Shown: piece by piece, positions 27,484 through 35,429 of the stretch
How positions within the stretch are numbered: position 1 is the first letter of the stretch
How the letters are laid out: every line of letters begins with the position of its first letter
Assembly: GCF_001746205.1 (NCBI RefSeq)
Contig: NZ_MDCO01000006.1
Coordinates: forward strand, 1 to 64,000
Direction: 5' to 3'
Length of the DNA: 64,000 nt
Origin: Brachyspira hampsonii
GTDB taxonomy: Bacteria; Spirochaetota; Brachyspiria; Brachyspirales; Brachyspiraceae
Position numbers and translations under genes: made by a program
Notes under the pieces: generated by a model
The model's database searches: none
The model's input: the letters and a program-made list of their open reading frames with translations, nothing else
What the model was told of the DNA's origin: nothing

Positions 27484-28386
27484 ATGATAATGAAATTTGT
27501 ATCATTTGTTGAATGGAATAATACTGAATCTGTAGGTATATTAAGCAAGGACGGAAATAAAGTTATTGCAATTAATGAAATAATATCTGACTTTAAATTT
27601 GATTCTAATCCTATGATACAATTAATAAATATGATTAACAAAGATAAGGATATATTAAATAAATTAAAATATGCAGAAGAAAATTTTGAAAGGGCATACT
27701 CTATAGATAATGTTAAAATATTATCTCCTATAAGAAAGCCTATTCATGATATTATATGTGTGGGAGTTAATTACAGTGATCATTTAAGTGAGATAAAAAA
27801 AGACATGAAAGATTTTCAAGAGGTTAAAGCACCTGTATATTTTTCTAAAAGAGCTATAGAAGTAATTGGTTTTGGAGATAAGATAGAAGCTAGATTCGAT
27901 TTAGATGAATGCCTCGATTATGAAGTTGAATTAGCCGTAATCATGGGAAAAACAGCAAAAGATATAAAGCCTGAAGAAGTTAATGATTATATATTCGGAT
28001 ATAGTATATTTAATGATATATCATCAAGAAATATACAAAAAAAACATTCACAGTGGTATAAAGGTAAAAGTTTGGATTCATACAGTGCTATGGGACCATG
28101 CATAGTTTATAAAGATGATTTGAAAATGCCTTTGAAACTTGATATAAAAAGTATTTTAAATGATGAAATAAGACAATCTTCAAATACTAAATATATGATC
28201 CATGATGTAAATTATTTAATATCTGATATATCAAAAGGAATGACTTTAGAAGCTGGAGATATAATTGCAACAGGAACTCCGGGTGGTGTAGGAATGTCTT
28301 TTAATCCTCCTAAGTACATGAAAAAAGGAGATAAGATAATTTGCAGTATAGAAAATATTGGCGAGCTCATAAATTTTGCTGAATAA
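27484..28386 (+). CDS. Fumarylacetoacetate hydrolase (FAH) family protein
   Basis: The 300-residue protein has the C-terminal FAH catalytic domain: IICVGVNYSDHL, the metal-binding acidic set in CLDYEVELAVIMGK, GYSIFNDISSRNIQ, KSLDSYSAMGPCIV, and IIATGTPGGVGMSF. The family includes fumarylpyruvate and acylpyruvate hydrolases, oxaloacetate decarboxylases and 2-hydroxyhepta-2,4-diene-1,7-dioate isomerases, using Mg2+ or Mn2+. No pathway neighbours narrow the substrate. The short N-terminal domain (about 75 residues) is typical. TTGGAG precedes ATG 27484; an in-frame ATG six bases later is equally possible. It is a lone gene followed by a large composite repeat. Confidence 0.9.
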   Translation: MIMKFVSFVEWNNTESVGILSKDGNKVIAINEIISDFKFDSNPMIQLINMINKDKDILNKLKYAEENFERAYSIDNVKILSPIRKPIHDIICVGVNYSDHLSEIKKDMKDFQEVKAPVYFSKRAIEVIGFGDKIEARFDLDECLDYEVELAVIMGKTAKDIKPEEVNDYIFGYSIFNDISSRNIQKKHSQWYKGKSLDSYSAMGPCIVYKDDLKMPLKLDIKSILNDEIRQSSNTKYMIHDVNYLISDISKGMTLEAGDIIATGTPGGVGMSFNPPKYMKKGDKIICSIENIGELINFAE

Positions 28387-28404
28387 TTCATATTAATGAA
28401 TTTT

Positions 28405-28487
28405 AACGCACGGTTAATAAAATTTATATATTGTTAAAATTATAATTATTAATCGATTTATATTTTAGGTTTTATTCTGCGTGCGGT
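28405..28487 (+). repeat. 84-bp-type intergenic unit, left flank of composite element
   Basis: AACGCACGGTT at the left and CTGCGTGCGGT at the right bound an AT-rich unit of 83 bases. A direct copy with few changes lies at 28,749-28,832 on the other side of the core. Confidence 0.85.
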
Positions 28488-28511
28488 GTATGAATTTTTA
28501 ATTAAAAAAAT

Positions 28512-28724
28512 ACTTGGGTGGGCAGCTAAAAATTCTAATTTGGTTTTAAAAAAATAAAAAATAGAAATTCCAGATTTAAATTATAAACTTAGAGGGTGGG
28601 CAAGTATAATTAAATTTTAAAATTTTTATTACATACCCCACCCTTTATATTTTTTAATTAGTTTAGAAAATTATGTTCCATTTCTCTTAATGCTTAATTA
28701 GAAGATAAAGATACCCGCCCAAGT
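28512..28724. repeat. 213-bp intergenic core element with GC-rich inverted ends
   Basis: Ends ACTTGGGTGGGC and ACCCGCCCAAGT form inverted termini. At the centre (28,593-28,645) AGGGTGGG...AATTTT pairs with AAAATT...CCCACCCT, a palindrome of about 26-bp arms with few mismatches. The rest is AT-rich and has no ORF. The same core is found at 35.0, 45.9 and 53.7 kb, and as a half at 59.7 kb. Confidence 0.85.
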
Positions 28725-28748
28725 GTTGTTTAAATTTTTAATCTTATA

Positions 28749-28832
28749 AACGCACGGTTAATGAAATTTTACATATTGTTTAAATTATAATTATTAATCT
28801 ATTTATATTTTAGGTTTTATTCTGCGTGCGGT
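28749..28832 (+). repeat. 84-bp intergenic unit, right flank of composite element
   Basis: Starts AACGCACGGTTAATGAAATT and ends CTGCGTGCGGT; nearly identical to and in the same orientation as the unit at 28,405-28,487. Confidence 0.85.
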
Positions 28833-28841
28833 ATAATAAAA

Positions 28842-28867
28842 AATCCGGCAAATAAACTTACCGGATT
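28842..28867 (-). terminator. Terminator of the small membrane protein operon
   Basis: AATCCGG and CCGGATT form a stem after the stop of the minus-strand gene at 28,891, followed on that strand by a run of T. Confidence 0.7.
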
Positions 28868-28890
28868 CTAATAATTTTTATATTTGAGAA

Positions 28891-29415
28891 TTATAATTTT
28901 TCTAGAAGTTTTTTAGCAAATATAGCCCCAAAACCTATAACAGCCGCAACAACTACTAATTGGAAAATTCCTTCTATAATATCATCTAAGTTGTAAAGCA
29001 TATAATGCATTCCGAAAAATCTTGAATAGAATATAAATAATGCTGTTAATGCCAATATTCCAATTACAGCCATAATAATTATTATGCTTTTATTAGATTT
29101 ATTATTTTTTTCTTTAACAACTATAATATCCTTTTTTTCATTATTAGATTCGCTTTCATTTGCTTTTGCTTCTTTACTATCTTTTGAATCTATTTTTTTG
29201 AATAAAATGAAAGCAAACATTACCATTACAGCAAAAACAGAAATTTTTAATAATGCTTCTATAACTTCATCAAAATCATGCATTAAATAAAACATATAAT
29301 ACTGCAAACCTAAAAATCTTATTGCCGCTATAAATAATGCAGCTGCCGCAATAGAAGCTGCAATAATTATAAACTTTTTTGATTTTACAACAGACATTAT
29401 GTTATTTTTCATCAT
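28891..29415 (-). CDS. Small membrane protein with internal duplication
   Basis: The 174-residue protein contains two copies of one module: RFLGLQYYMFYLMHDFDEVI (about 33-52) and RFFGMHYMLYNLDDIIEG (about 131-148), each preceded by a membrane segment and followed by another membrane segment ending in two Lys. A charged linker (about 75-110) joins them. The two genes upstream on the same strand encode single-module relatives (FDLIDDVDDFIEDIVK; FDLIEDTFDFIFDDLAK). No known family is recognised. The arrangement looks like duplication of an acidic amphipathic helix plus membrane helix unit, and the product is presumably in the inner membrane. Confidence 0.6.
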   Translation of the reverse strand: MMKNNIMSVVKSKKFIIIAASIAAAALFIAAIRFLGLQYYMFYLMHDFDEVIEALLKISVFAVMVMFAFILFKKIDSKDSKEAKANESESNNEKKDIIVVKEKNNKSNKSIIIIMAVIGILALTALFIFYSRFFGMHYMLYNLDDIIEGIFQLVVVAAVIGFGAIFAKKLLEKL

Positions 29416-29437
29416 TGCCTCCTTTATAAAAAATAAC

Positions 29438-29992
29438 TTATCTTATCCTTTTTTTATCATCTTTTAATTTATATTCAGGTTTTAATTCATAAACTTTTTC
29501 ATATCTAGGATCATTTTCTCTGCTGTCTATATTACTTTTAGTATTACCTGCAATCCTCCTCTCTCTTCTTTCATAATCCCTCATATCATACTCATATTGT
29601 ATATTATCTTCCTTTATTCTTTCTCTTTTATTATTGTTTCTTTCATTTCTATAATCGTCTTCATAATCATCATAATATCTATCACTTCTTACTCTATTAT
29701 CATAATCATCTTCATAGTCATCATAATATTCCTCTCTTCTTCTGATTTTTCTTCTTCTGCTAGGTTTCCTATAATCATCATCTCTATCATTCTTTTTTAT
29801 TTTCCCTGAGGTATTATCATCTTTTAAAACCTTTTTTATGAAGTATACTACAGCCAATATTACAACAACCATTAATACTAGTTTTACTATATCTTCAATA
29901 AAATCATCTACATCATCAATTAAATCAAAACAGTACAGATTTGCCGCAATGATTAAATTAAAAATAAAAGCTTTTAATCCTAACTTTTTCAT
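29438..29992 (-). CDS. Small membrane protein with Arg/Asp/Tyr-rich tail
   Basis: The 184-residue protein begins with a hydrophobic segment ending NLYCFDLIDDVDDFIEDI, then a second membrane helix (VLMVVVILAVVYFIKKVL), then about 125 residues of highly charged low-complexity sequence with repeats of YYDDYEDDY and RRRE blocks. The first 60 residues align with the 66-residue neighbour upstream (NLYCFDLIEDTFDFIFDDL). NLYCF may be a cleavage or anchoring site; it is not a standard lipobox. The charged tail probably lies in the cytoplasm. Function unknown. It lies between its two relatives, 22 and 30 bases away, as one operon. Confidence 0.6.
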   Translation of the reverse strand: MKKLGLKAFIFNLIIAANLYCFDLIDDVDDFIEDIVKLVLMVVVILAVVYFIKKVLKDDNTSGKIKKNDRDDDYRKPSRRRKIRRREEYYDDYEDDYDNRVRSDRYYDDYEDDYRNERNNNKRERIKEDNIQYEYDMRDYERRERRIAGNTKSNIDSRENDPRYEKVYELKPEYKLKDDKKRIR

Positions 29993-30022
29993 TACTTACT
30001 TTCCCCCATTAATTTTTACTCA

Positions 30023-30223
30023 TTATCTGTCATCAGAATTAGAGTCTTTTTTAATATATTTTTTAAATATATATACTCCGGCTGCTATTATTATCACAAT
30101 GCCAATTATTTTTGCCAAATCATCAAAAATAAAATCAAAAGTATCTTCTATTAAATCAAAACAGTATAAATTAGCGGTTATAATAAATATAGATGCCAAA
30201 GCCATTAAACTTAACTTTTTCAT
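30023..30223 (-). CDS. Small two-helix membrane protein
   Basis: A 66-residue protein: N-terminal hydrophobic segment (MKKLSLMALASIFIITANLY), acidic linker CFDLIEDTFDFIFDDLAK, a second hydrophobic helix and a KKYIKKD tail. It is the minimal version of the module shared with the next two genes and the first gene of the three-gene set, with a good AGGAGG ribosome site (CCTCCT on the plus strand). The family is unknown. Confidence 0.6.
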   Translation of the reverse strand: MKKLSLMALASIFIITANLYCFDLIEDTFDFIFDDLAKIIGIVIIIAAGVYIFKKYIKKDSNSDDR

Positions 30224-30249
30224 ACTATATTACCTCCTTATTAATCTCT

Positions 30250-30635
30250 TATAATTAAAGTATAGCACATTAAATAAGTTTTGTAAAGCTAAATTTAAAT
30301 AAATTTTACAAAAAATATAGTATTGTAAATAAAATGTAAAGTAATATATAATACAAATCATACATTTTAACAGAAATTTAAAATAATTTCTTATATATAA
30401 ATAGCAGAATTTAAGAAATATTATACTTAGTTTAAAACTAATCTTAATTTATATAACAACCGACTCTTATTTTCATCCGCTCTACAAAAGACTGAATATG
30501 TACATAGTGAGACGCTACATGTGAAACATTATTTTTGTAATTAATAAATTATTAAAATTTCATATATAATCAATCTACACTTTTGAAACAAGTACATTAA
30601 TTGTTGCATATAATATATTTTAAGTAAAAAAATTA
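30250..30635. other. Intergenic region, nothing recognised
   Basis: About 390 bases of AT-rich DNA between two divergent transcription units. I see no ORF with a credible start, no tRNA-like fold and no copy of the composite repeats. A relatively GC-rich patch around 30,465-30,525 (CGACTCTTATTTTCATCCGC) stands out, but I could not relate it to anything. Confidence 0.4.
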
Positions 30636-30663
30636 TTGATTAATAGCTGATATAAAATATAAT
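30636..30663 (+). promoter_or_regulatory. Promoter of OppA copy 3
   Basis: TTGATT (30,636-30,641), 16 bases, then TATAAT (30,658-30,663), about 30 bases before the ATG. Confidence 0.55.
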
Positions 30664-30695
30664 GTTTAAATAAAAAATTACATAGGATAACAGCC

Positions 30696-32309
30696 ATGAA
30701 AAAGATTATATTTATAATTTTATCTCTAATCATGATAATATTGTTTATGTCATGCTCAGGAGGAAAAGATGAGAAGGGAGTTATATATATTAATGTCGGA
30801 CCTGAACCAAAAACTATAGACCCTGCTTTAAATTCCACAGTAGATGCTAATATTTATATTCAGCATGTTTTTGAGGGATTGGCAACTAGAGATAAGGATA
30901 ATAAAATAGTACCGGGTGTTGCAGAAAGCTGGGATATAAGCGATGACGGATTAACTTATACATTTCATATAAGAGACGATGCTAAATGGTCTGACGGTAA
31001 AAAGATTACAGCAGAAGATTTTGTTTATTCTTGGCAAAGAGTAGTTGATCCTATTACAGCTAGCGAATATGCTTATCAATTTGAACCTGTTTTAAATGCA
31101 ATGGATATAAATTCCGGTAAGAAGCCTGTTTCTGAATTGGGTGTAAAAGCTATAGATGAAAAGACTTTTGAAGTAAAATTAAACGCACCTACAGCTTATT
31201 TTTTAGAATTAGCGGCTTTTTATACATTTTATCCTGTTAGAAAAGATATGATAGAAGAAAACGCAGATAATTGGACACTTTCTCCTGATACTTACATAGG
31301 AAACGGACCTTTTATAATGACAGAAAGAAGAACAGATGACAGAATTGTAGTAATAAAAAATACTAATTATTGGAATTCTGATAATATAGTTCCTGAAAAG
31401 TTAGTATTTATACTTATGCAAAATGGTACTGCTGCTGTTGCTGGTATAAAAGAAGGCTCTTTACATTTTGCTAATAATCCTCCGCTTCAGGATATTGATA
31501 ATTTAAAAAGCGAAGGCTTAATGCATATTTCTCCTTATTTAGGCACATACTATTATTGTTTAAATATTACTAATGAGATATTAAAAGATGTAAGAGTCCG
31601 TAAGGCTTTGACTTTGGCTATAGACAGAAATTATTTAGTAGAACAGGTAACTAGAGCGGGACAGATTCCTGCAAGTGCTTGGGTTCCTAGCGGAGTAAAT
31701 GATACTGAAGGAGCAGAAGGTGATTTCAGAAAAGTCGGCGGCGACTATTACAGTATAAAAGCTGAAGATTATCAAAAGAATTTAGATGAGGCAAAAAGAC
31801 TTTTAGCTGAGGCTGGTTATCCTAATGGAGAAAATTTCCCTGTTATAGAGTTTAAGTCAAATTCGGGAGAGCATATACAAATATTTGAAGCAGTACAGCA
31901 AATGTGGAAATCCGGACTTGGTATAGATTCTACTATAGCACAGGAAGAATGGGCTACCTTCCAAACTACAAGGCAGGAAAAAAATTATGTTATAGCCCGC
32001 CATGGCTGGATAGCTGATTATAATGATCCTATGAGTTTCTTGGGGGTATTTTTAAGCTATAGTATACAAAATAACGGAGGTTATTCTAATAAAGCTTATG
32101 ATGATAAATTAAAACTTGCTATGTCTACAATAGATCAGGATATAAGAATGAAAGCTATGCATGAGGCAGAAGATATACTTATGGAAGATATGGGATTAAT
32201 ACCTATTTATTTCTATACTGATCCTATCATGGTTAGTAAAAAGTTATCTGGTGTTATTTATGATCCGCTAGGAGCCCATAAATTCTTCTATGCAAAATTA
32301 TCTGAATAA
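30696..32309 (+). CDS. Oligopeptide-binding lipoprotein (OppA family), copy 3
   Basis: The 537-residue protein has a lipoprotein signal (MKKIIFIILSLIMIILFMSC, Cys20) followed by an SBP_bac_5 fold closely similar to copy 1 at 18.3 kb: VGPEPKTIDPALNSTVDANI, LTYTFHIRDDAKWSDGK, VRKALTLAIDRNYLVEQV, AQEEWATFQT, YDPLGAHKFFYAKL at the end. It binds peptides outside the inner membrane for an Opp importer not encoded here. It has its own promoter and terminator and is monocistronic. Three paralogues within 14 kb in two orientations suggest dispersed duplication. Confidence 0.93.
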   Translation: MKKIIFIILSLIMIILFMSCSGGKDEKGVIYINVGPEPKTIDPALNSTVDANIYIQHVFEGLATRDKDNKIVPGVAESWDISDDGLTYTFHIRDDAKWSDGKKITAEDFVYSWQRVVDPITASEYAYQFEPVLNAMDINSGKKPVSELGVKAIDEKTFEVKLNAPTAYFLELAAFYTFYPVRKDMIEENADNWTLSPDTYIGNGPFIMTERRTDDRIVVIKNTNYWNSDNIVPEKLVFILMQNGTAAVAGIKEGSLHFANNPPLQDIDNLKSEGLMHISPYLGTYYYCLNITNEILKDVRVRKALTLAIDRNYLVEQVTRAGQIPASAWVPSGVNDTEGAEGDFRKVGGDYYSIKAEDYQKNLDEAKRLLAEAGYPNGENFPVIEFKSNSGEHIQIFEAVQQMWKSGLGIDSTIAQEEWATFQTTRQEKNYVIARHGWIADYNDPMSFLGVFLSYSIQNNGGYSNKAYDDKLKLAMSTIDQDIRMKAMHEAEDILMEDMGLIPIYFYTDPIMVSKKLSGVIYDPLGAHKFFYAKLSE

Positions 32310-32328
32310 TAAAATTAATTTATTTTTT

Positions 32329-32358
32329 AAAGGCGGATTTACTATAAAATCCGCCTTT
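32329..32358 (+). terminator. Terminator of OppA copy 3
   Basis: AAGGCGGATTT pairs with AAATCCGCCTT over a six-base loop, followed by TTAT-rich sequence. Confidence 0.8.
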
Positions 32359-32453
32359 ATTTATGCAATTTCTATACTAGACATTTTTTTAAATTTGTCT
32401 TTTTTAAAAAAAATGTTATTATATATAATATAAAATATTTGGAGATTATATTT

Positions 32454-32771
32454 ATGTTACTAAAAGATAGAAACGGTCTTTATAGAGGTAAGGCAACAAT
32501 AAAAAATTTTCTAACTTTTGATATAGATTTAGAAGCCTTAGTAGATGAAAACGGAGATATAAAAGTAACTACTACAGCTCCTATAGTTGGAAAGATAAGT
32601 CATAGTATATCTTTGGGATCATCTTATGATAAAGATAACTATGATATGAAATTTGGAGAAGATATTTTTCATATACACTTTGATTCCAATAATTCTATAG
32701 AAATAGAGTTGCCTGAGAAAATCAATGGAAGTTTTATAGTAACTAGAAATGTAATTTTAAATAGAGTATAA
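32454..32771 (+). CDS. Small hypothetical protein
   Basis: About 105 residues starting MLLKDRNGLYRGKATIKNFL; GGAG at 32,441 favours this ATG over an upstream in-frame start. The protein is acidic and predicted beta-rich (alternating polar/hydrophobic strands, e.g. IKVTTTAPIVGKISHSISLG), with no signal peptide or membrane segment. I do not recognise a family. It has its own terminator and lies just before the tRNA-Met gene. Confidence 0.6.
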   Translation: MLLKDRNGLYRGKATIKNFLTFDIDLEALVDENGDIKVTTTAPIVGKISHSISLGSSYDKDNYDMKFGEDIFHIHFDSNNSIEIELPEKINGSFIVTRNVILNRV

Positions 32772-32777
32772 AAAATA

Positions 32778-32817
32778 AAAATCAGTTCTCTTAATTTATA
32801 TTAAGGAACTGATTTTT
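32778..32817 (+). terminator. Terminator after the small hypothetical gene
   Basis: AAATCAGTTC(T/C) and GGAACTGATTT form a long stem followed by T-rich sequence. Confidence 0.75.
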
Positions 32818-32940
32818 ATCTATTTACATAGAAAAATTATATAGAAAAAAGTTTTATTATAAAAAAATAATCTGATTTATCAAATATTCATAATATTTAA
32901 ATGAAAAAGGATACTGCAAAATATTATAACTTTAGGGTAT

Positions 32941-33014
32941 TGGGCCAGCAGGGACTTGAACCCCGGACCCGATGATTATGAGTCATCTGCTCTAACCGAC
33001 TGAGCTACTGGCCC
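32941..33014 (-). tRNA. tRNA-Met (anticodon CAT)
   Basis: The minus strand folds as a complete tRNA of 74 bases: acceptor GGGCCAG/CTGGCCC (7 bp, A discriminator), D arm GCTCAGTCGGTTAGAGC, anticodon arm GATGA-CTCATAA-TCATC with anticodon CAT, and T arm CGGGGTTCAAGTCCCTG. The CTCATAA loop and lack of initiator-type features suggest an elongator tRNA-Met; a tRNA-Ile whose CAT would be lysidine-modified cannot be excluded. The CCA end is not encoded directly after the discriminator. Confidence 0.95.
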
Positions 33015-33049
33015 CTAGTTCTCAAGAAAAATCTTCTTTAGATTTAGAT

Positions 33050-33077
33050 ATTATATATTAAAGAAAAAAAAAGTCAA
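33050..33077 (-). promoter_or_regulatory. Promoter of tRNA-Met
   Basis: On the minus strand TTGACT (33,077-33,072) and a perfect TATAAT (33,055-33,050) are separated by 16 bases and placed about 35 bases upstream of the tRNA 5' end. Confidence 0.7.
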
Positions 33078-33146
33078 TACTTCAATAATAATTTTTTCAT
33101 TTTTACATACAAATAACATACTAAATATTTTTTTCCATATTTACTA

Positions 33147-33176
33147 TTGACTTACGCAAATAAATTTACATAATAA
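33147..33176 (+). promoter_or_regulatory. Promoter of the EFR1 gene
   Basis: TTGACT at 33,147-33,152 with TAATAA at 33,171-33,176 (18 bases between). The -10 is weak; an AAGGGAG ribosome site follows at 33,200. Confidence 0.45.
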
Positions 33177-33216
33177 AATATTATATAATAAAAATACATG
33201 AAGGGAGTATATTTTT

Positions 33217-34044
33217 ATGAAAGTTGATAAAGTTTATTCAATATATTATAGTGCTACAGGTACTACTCAGAAAATTGTTTCTTTCGTTGGTGAAAATATA
33301 GCGAAAAAATTGGGAGTACCTTTTGAGAAGTATAACTTTTCTTTGCCTAAACAAAGAGAAGGTATATTGGAGTTTAAAGAAAATGATTTGGTAATATGCG
33401 GAACACCTACTTATGCAGGAAGAATACCAAATGTTATGCTTCCATATTACAAAAATAATATTAAAGCAAATGGTGCTTTAGCTGTTCCTATAGTATTGTA
33501 CGGAAATAGAAATTTTGATGACTCTCTAATAGAACTTAGAAATACTATGCAGGAAAATGGATTTTATACTATAGCAGGAGCCGGATTTATTGGGGAGCAT
33601 GCTTTTTCTTATGTACTTGGGGCTGGAAGACCTGATGAAAAGGATATGGCTATTGCTGCTGAATTTGTAGATAAAGTAGTAGAAAAAATTAAAAATGTAG
33701 AAGATATACCTACTGAACCTATTAAAGTAAGAGGAAACGATCCTATTCGTCCTTATTATATGCCTAAAGATAAACATGAACATGCTATAGACATATTAAA
33801 AGTAAAACCTAAAGTAGATACTTCAAAATGTACAAACTGTAAAACTTGTGCTCATGTATGTCCGCTTGCTTCTATTGATTTTGATGACATAACAAAATAT
33901 GTAGGAAAATGTATAAAATGCGGTGCCTGCGTTAAAAAATGTCCTGAACATTGCAGATATTATGATGATGAAGGATATTTATACCATCAGCATGATTTGG
34001 AAGAAGAGTTTCAAAGAAGAGCTGAACCTGAATTATTCTATTGA
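33217..34044 (+). CDS. EFR1-family flavodoxin-ferredoxin fusion
   Basis: The 275-residue protein joins a flavodoxin-like domain (1-160; FMN-binding loop SATGTTQKIV, CGTPTYAGRIPN) to a C-terminal domain with two 4Fe-4S cluster motifs, CTNCKTCAHVCP and CIKCGACVKKCP (about 205-250). EFR1 proteins occur in anaerobes and are thought to shuttle electrons internally from clusters to flavin; partners are generally unknown. It is cytoplasmic. GAAGGGAG lies at good spacing before the ATG. It is monocistronic, with a strong hairpin terminator. Confidence 0.9.
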   Translation: MKVDKVYSIYYSATGTTQKIVSFVGENIAKKLGVPFEKYNFSLPKQREGILEFKENDLVICGTPTYAGRIPNVMLPYYKNNIKANGALAVPIVLYGNRNFDDSLIELRNTMQENGFYTIAGAGFIGEHAFSYVLGAGRPDEKDMAIAAEFVDKVVEKIKNVEDIPTEPIKVRGNDPIRPYYMPKDKHEHAIDILKVKPKVDTSKCTNCKTCAHVCPLASIDFDDITKYVGKCIKCGACVKKCPEHCRYYDDEGYLYHQHDLEEEFQRRAEPELFY

Positions 34045-34057
34045 TATCAATTTATAG

Positions 34058-34088
34058 AAAAGCCATGAAATTATTTCATGGCTTTTTT
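34058..34088 (+). terminator. Terminator of the EFR1 gene
   Basis: AAAGCCATGAAA and TTTCATGGCTTT form a stem with a tiny loop followed by a T run. Confidence 0.9.
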
Positions 34089-34162
34089 ATAAACTTAAAT
34101 ATTAGATTTGTATAAAAACTCAATTTATTGATAAAGATTGCATATTTATATACTAAAATAGT

Positions 34163-34207
34163 AATTTATATAAGTTATAAAACATTATTTTATAACTTAT
34201 ATAAATT
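34163..34207. repeat. Perfect 20-bp inverted repeat
   Basis: AATTTATATAAGTTATAAAA and its exact reverse complement are separated by CATTA. The arms are AT-only except for one G/C pair, and no T tract distinguishes one strand. The element lies between two converging genes and may act as a bidirectional terminator or be a recognition site; no function is assigned. Confidence 0.6.
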
Positions 34208-34255
34208 AGGCAATTTTTATATACAATCTTGTCTAGTTCTTTTAAAACAAGTCTA

Positions 34256-34909
34256 TTATTCTTCTTCAGATGACTCGCTATCTTCTTCTGTATTTCCTGA
34301 TGCTTCTCTTAAAACTTGTTTTATAGCATCAAATATTTCTCTTGCCTTTGCTTTAGTTACATCTGAGGTTTTAGTTTTTTTAGTGATAGATGCTTTCTTT
34401 AATATCATATCCCCATACACATTTCCTATTCCGCTCAATATCAAAGGATTTTTTATCAGTTTCTCTACTGTAGTATCATTATCTGATAATAATTGGCAAA
34501 ATAAATTATAATTGAATTGTTTAGTAAGAGGATCATATCCTATTTGAGGCATTGTTGTAGAGTCCTTCCAAATAGGTATTATTTTAGTAATTTCATTTTT
34601 ATCATTACCGTCATCTACAACAAAGAAATTGCCATGATCTGTTTCTAATTTTAATATACTATTTTTATATTGAGAATCTTCTGTTAATACAAAAGAGCCG
34701 TTGGGACCTAAATCAATAAGCATGGCATCTTGGGAAAACTGAAAATGTATATATCCTCCATAGCGTAAAACATCTATTATTTTCTGTCCTTCTATATCTT
34801 CCATTTCTTTATATTGCTTATCTATGGCTTCTATCTTATTTATATAAGAATAACAAATTTCACTTTTAATGGAGTTTATTAATGTAATTAAATTTGGCAG
34901 TTCTTTCAT
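34256..34909 (-). CDS. Divergent Fpg/Nei (MutM-like) family protein
   Basis: The 217-residue protein resembles formamidopyrimidine-DNA glycosylase: an N-terminal MKELPNLITLINSI resembling MPELPEVE, and the helix-two-turn-helix block KNPLILSGIGNVYGDMILKKASI (split here about residues 147-169), the best family signature. It departs from the family in key ways: the catalytic Pro after Met is Lys; the zinc finger is absent; the usual 270 or so residues are shortened; and the tail is acidic (EEDSESSEEE). Base-excision glycosylase activity through the usual N-terminal proline cannot be assumed. It may be a structural DNA-binding homologue or act through Lys2 (speculative). Confidence 0.7.
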   Translation of the reverse strand: MKELPNLITLINSIKSEICYSYINKIEAIDKQYKEMEDIEGQKIIDVLRYGGYIHFQFSQDAMLIDLGPNGSFVLTEDSQYKNSILKLETDHGNFFVVDDGNDKNEITKIIPIWKDSTTMPQIGYDPLTKQFNYNLFCQLLSDNDTTVEKLIKNPLILSGIGNVYGDMILKKASITKKTKTSDVTKAKAREIFDAIKQVLREASGNTEEDSESSEEE

Positions 34910-35022
34910 AACTTATGATCTTCCTATAGTATTATGTTTACTTTATATTTTAGCATGAAAGAAAAAAAAATCAAATTTTCTAATATACCTATAGGGCTTT
35001 ATTTATGATAAATTTGATAAAA

Positions 35023-35237
35023 ACTTGGGTGGGTGCCTTAAACTTCTAATTAAGCATTTAAGAAAAATGAAATATAATTTTCAAAATAAATTAGAAAATA
35101 TAAAGGGCAGGGTATGTAAGTAAAGTTTTAAAATTTAATTACACTTGCCCACCCTATATACTTATAGTTTTAATCTGTAATTAATATTTTTTATTTTTTT
35201 ATTATTAAGATTAGATTTTTAAGCTACCCACCCAAGT
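35023..35237. repeat. 215-bp intergenic core element
   Basis: Ends ACTTGGGTGGGT and ACCCACCCAAGT are perfect inverted repeats. The centre (35,104-35,155) pairs AGGGCAGGG...TTTT with AAAATT...CCCACCCT. It has the same plan as the cores at 28.5, 45.9 and 53.7 kb. Confidence 0.85.
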
Positions 35238-35262
35238 ATTTTTTTTATTTTATAATGCATAC

Positions 35263-35346
35263 ACCGCACGCAGAATAAAACTTAAAATATATATAAATTA
35301 ATAATTATAGTTTAAATAATATATAAAATTCCGTTAACCGTGCGTT
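35263..35346 (-). repeat. 84-bp intergenic unit
   Basis: ACCGCACGCAG at the left and AACCGTGCGTT at the right. This is the reverse complement orientation of the units at 28.4/28.7 kb and the same length. Confidence 0.85.
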
Positions 35347-35370
35347 TGGAATATAACAAATATAAAAAAT

Positions 35371-35408
35371 AAAAGCCTGCATTTGCTTTATACAAAATAC
35401 AGGCTTAA
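35371..35408 (-). terminator. Terminator of purA
   Basis: AAAGCCTG(C)ATTT...AAAT(A)CAGGCTT stem just after the purA stop; on the minus strand T-rich sequence follows. Confidence 0.65.
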
Positions 35409-35429
35409 ATATATTATTTTTTATATAGA

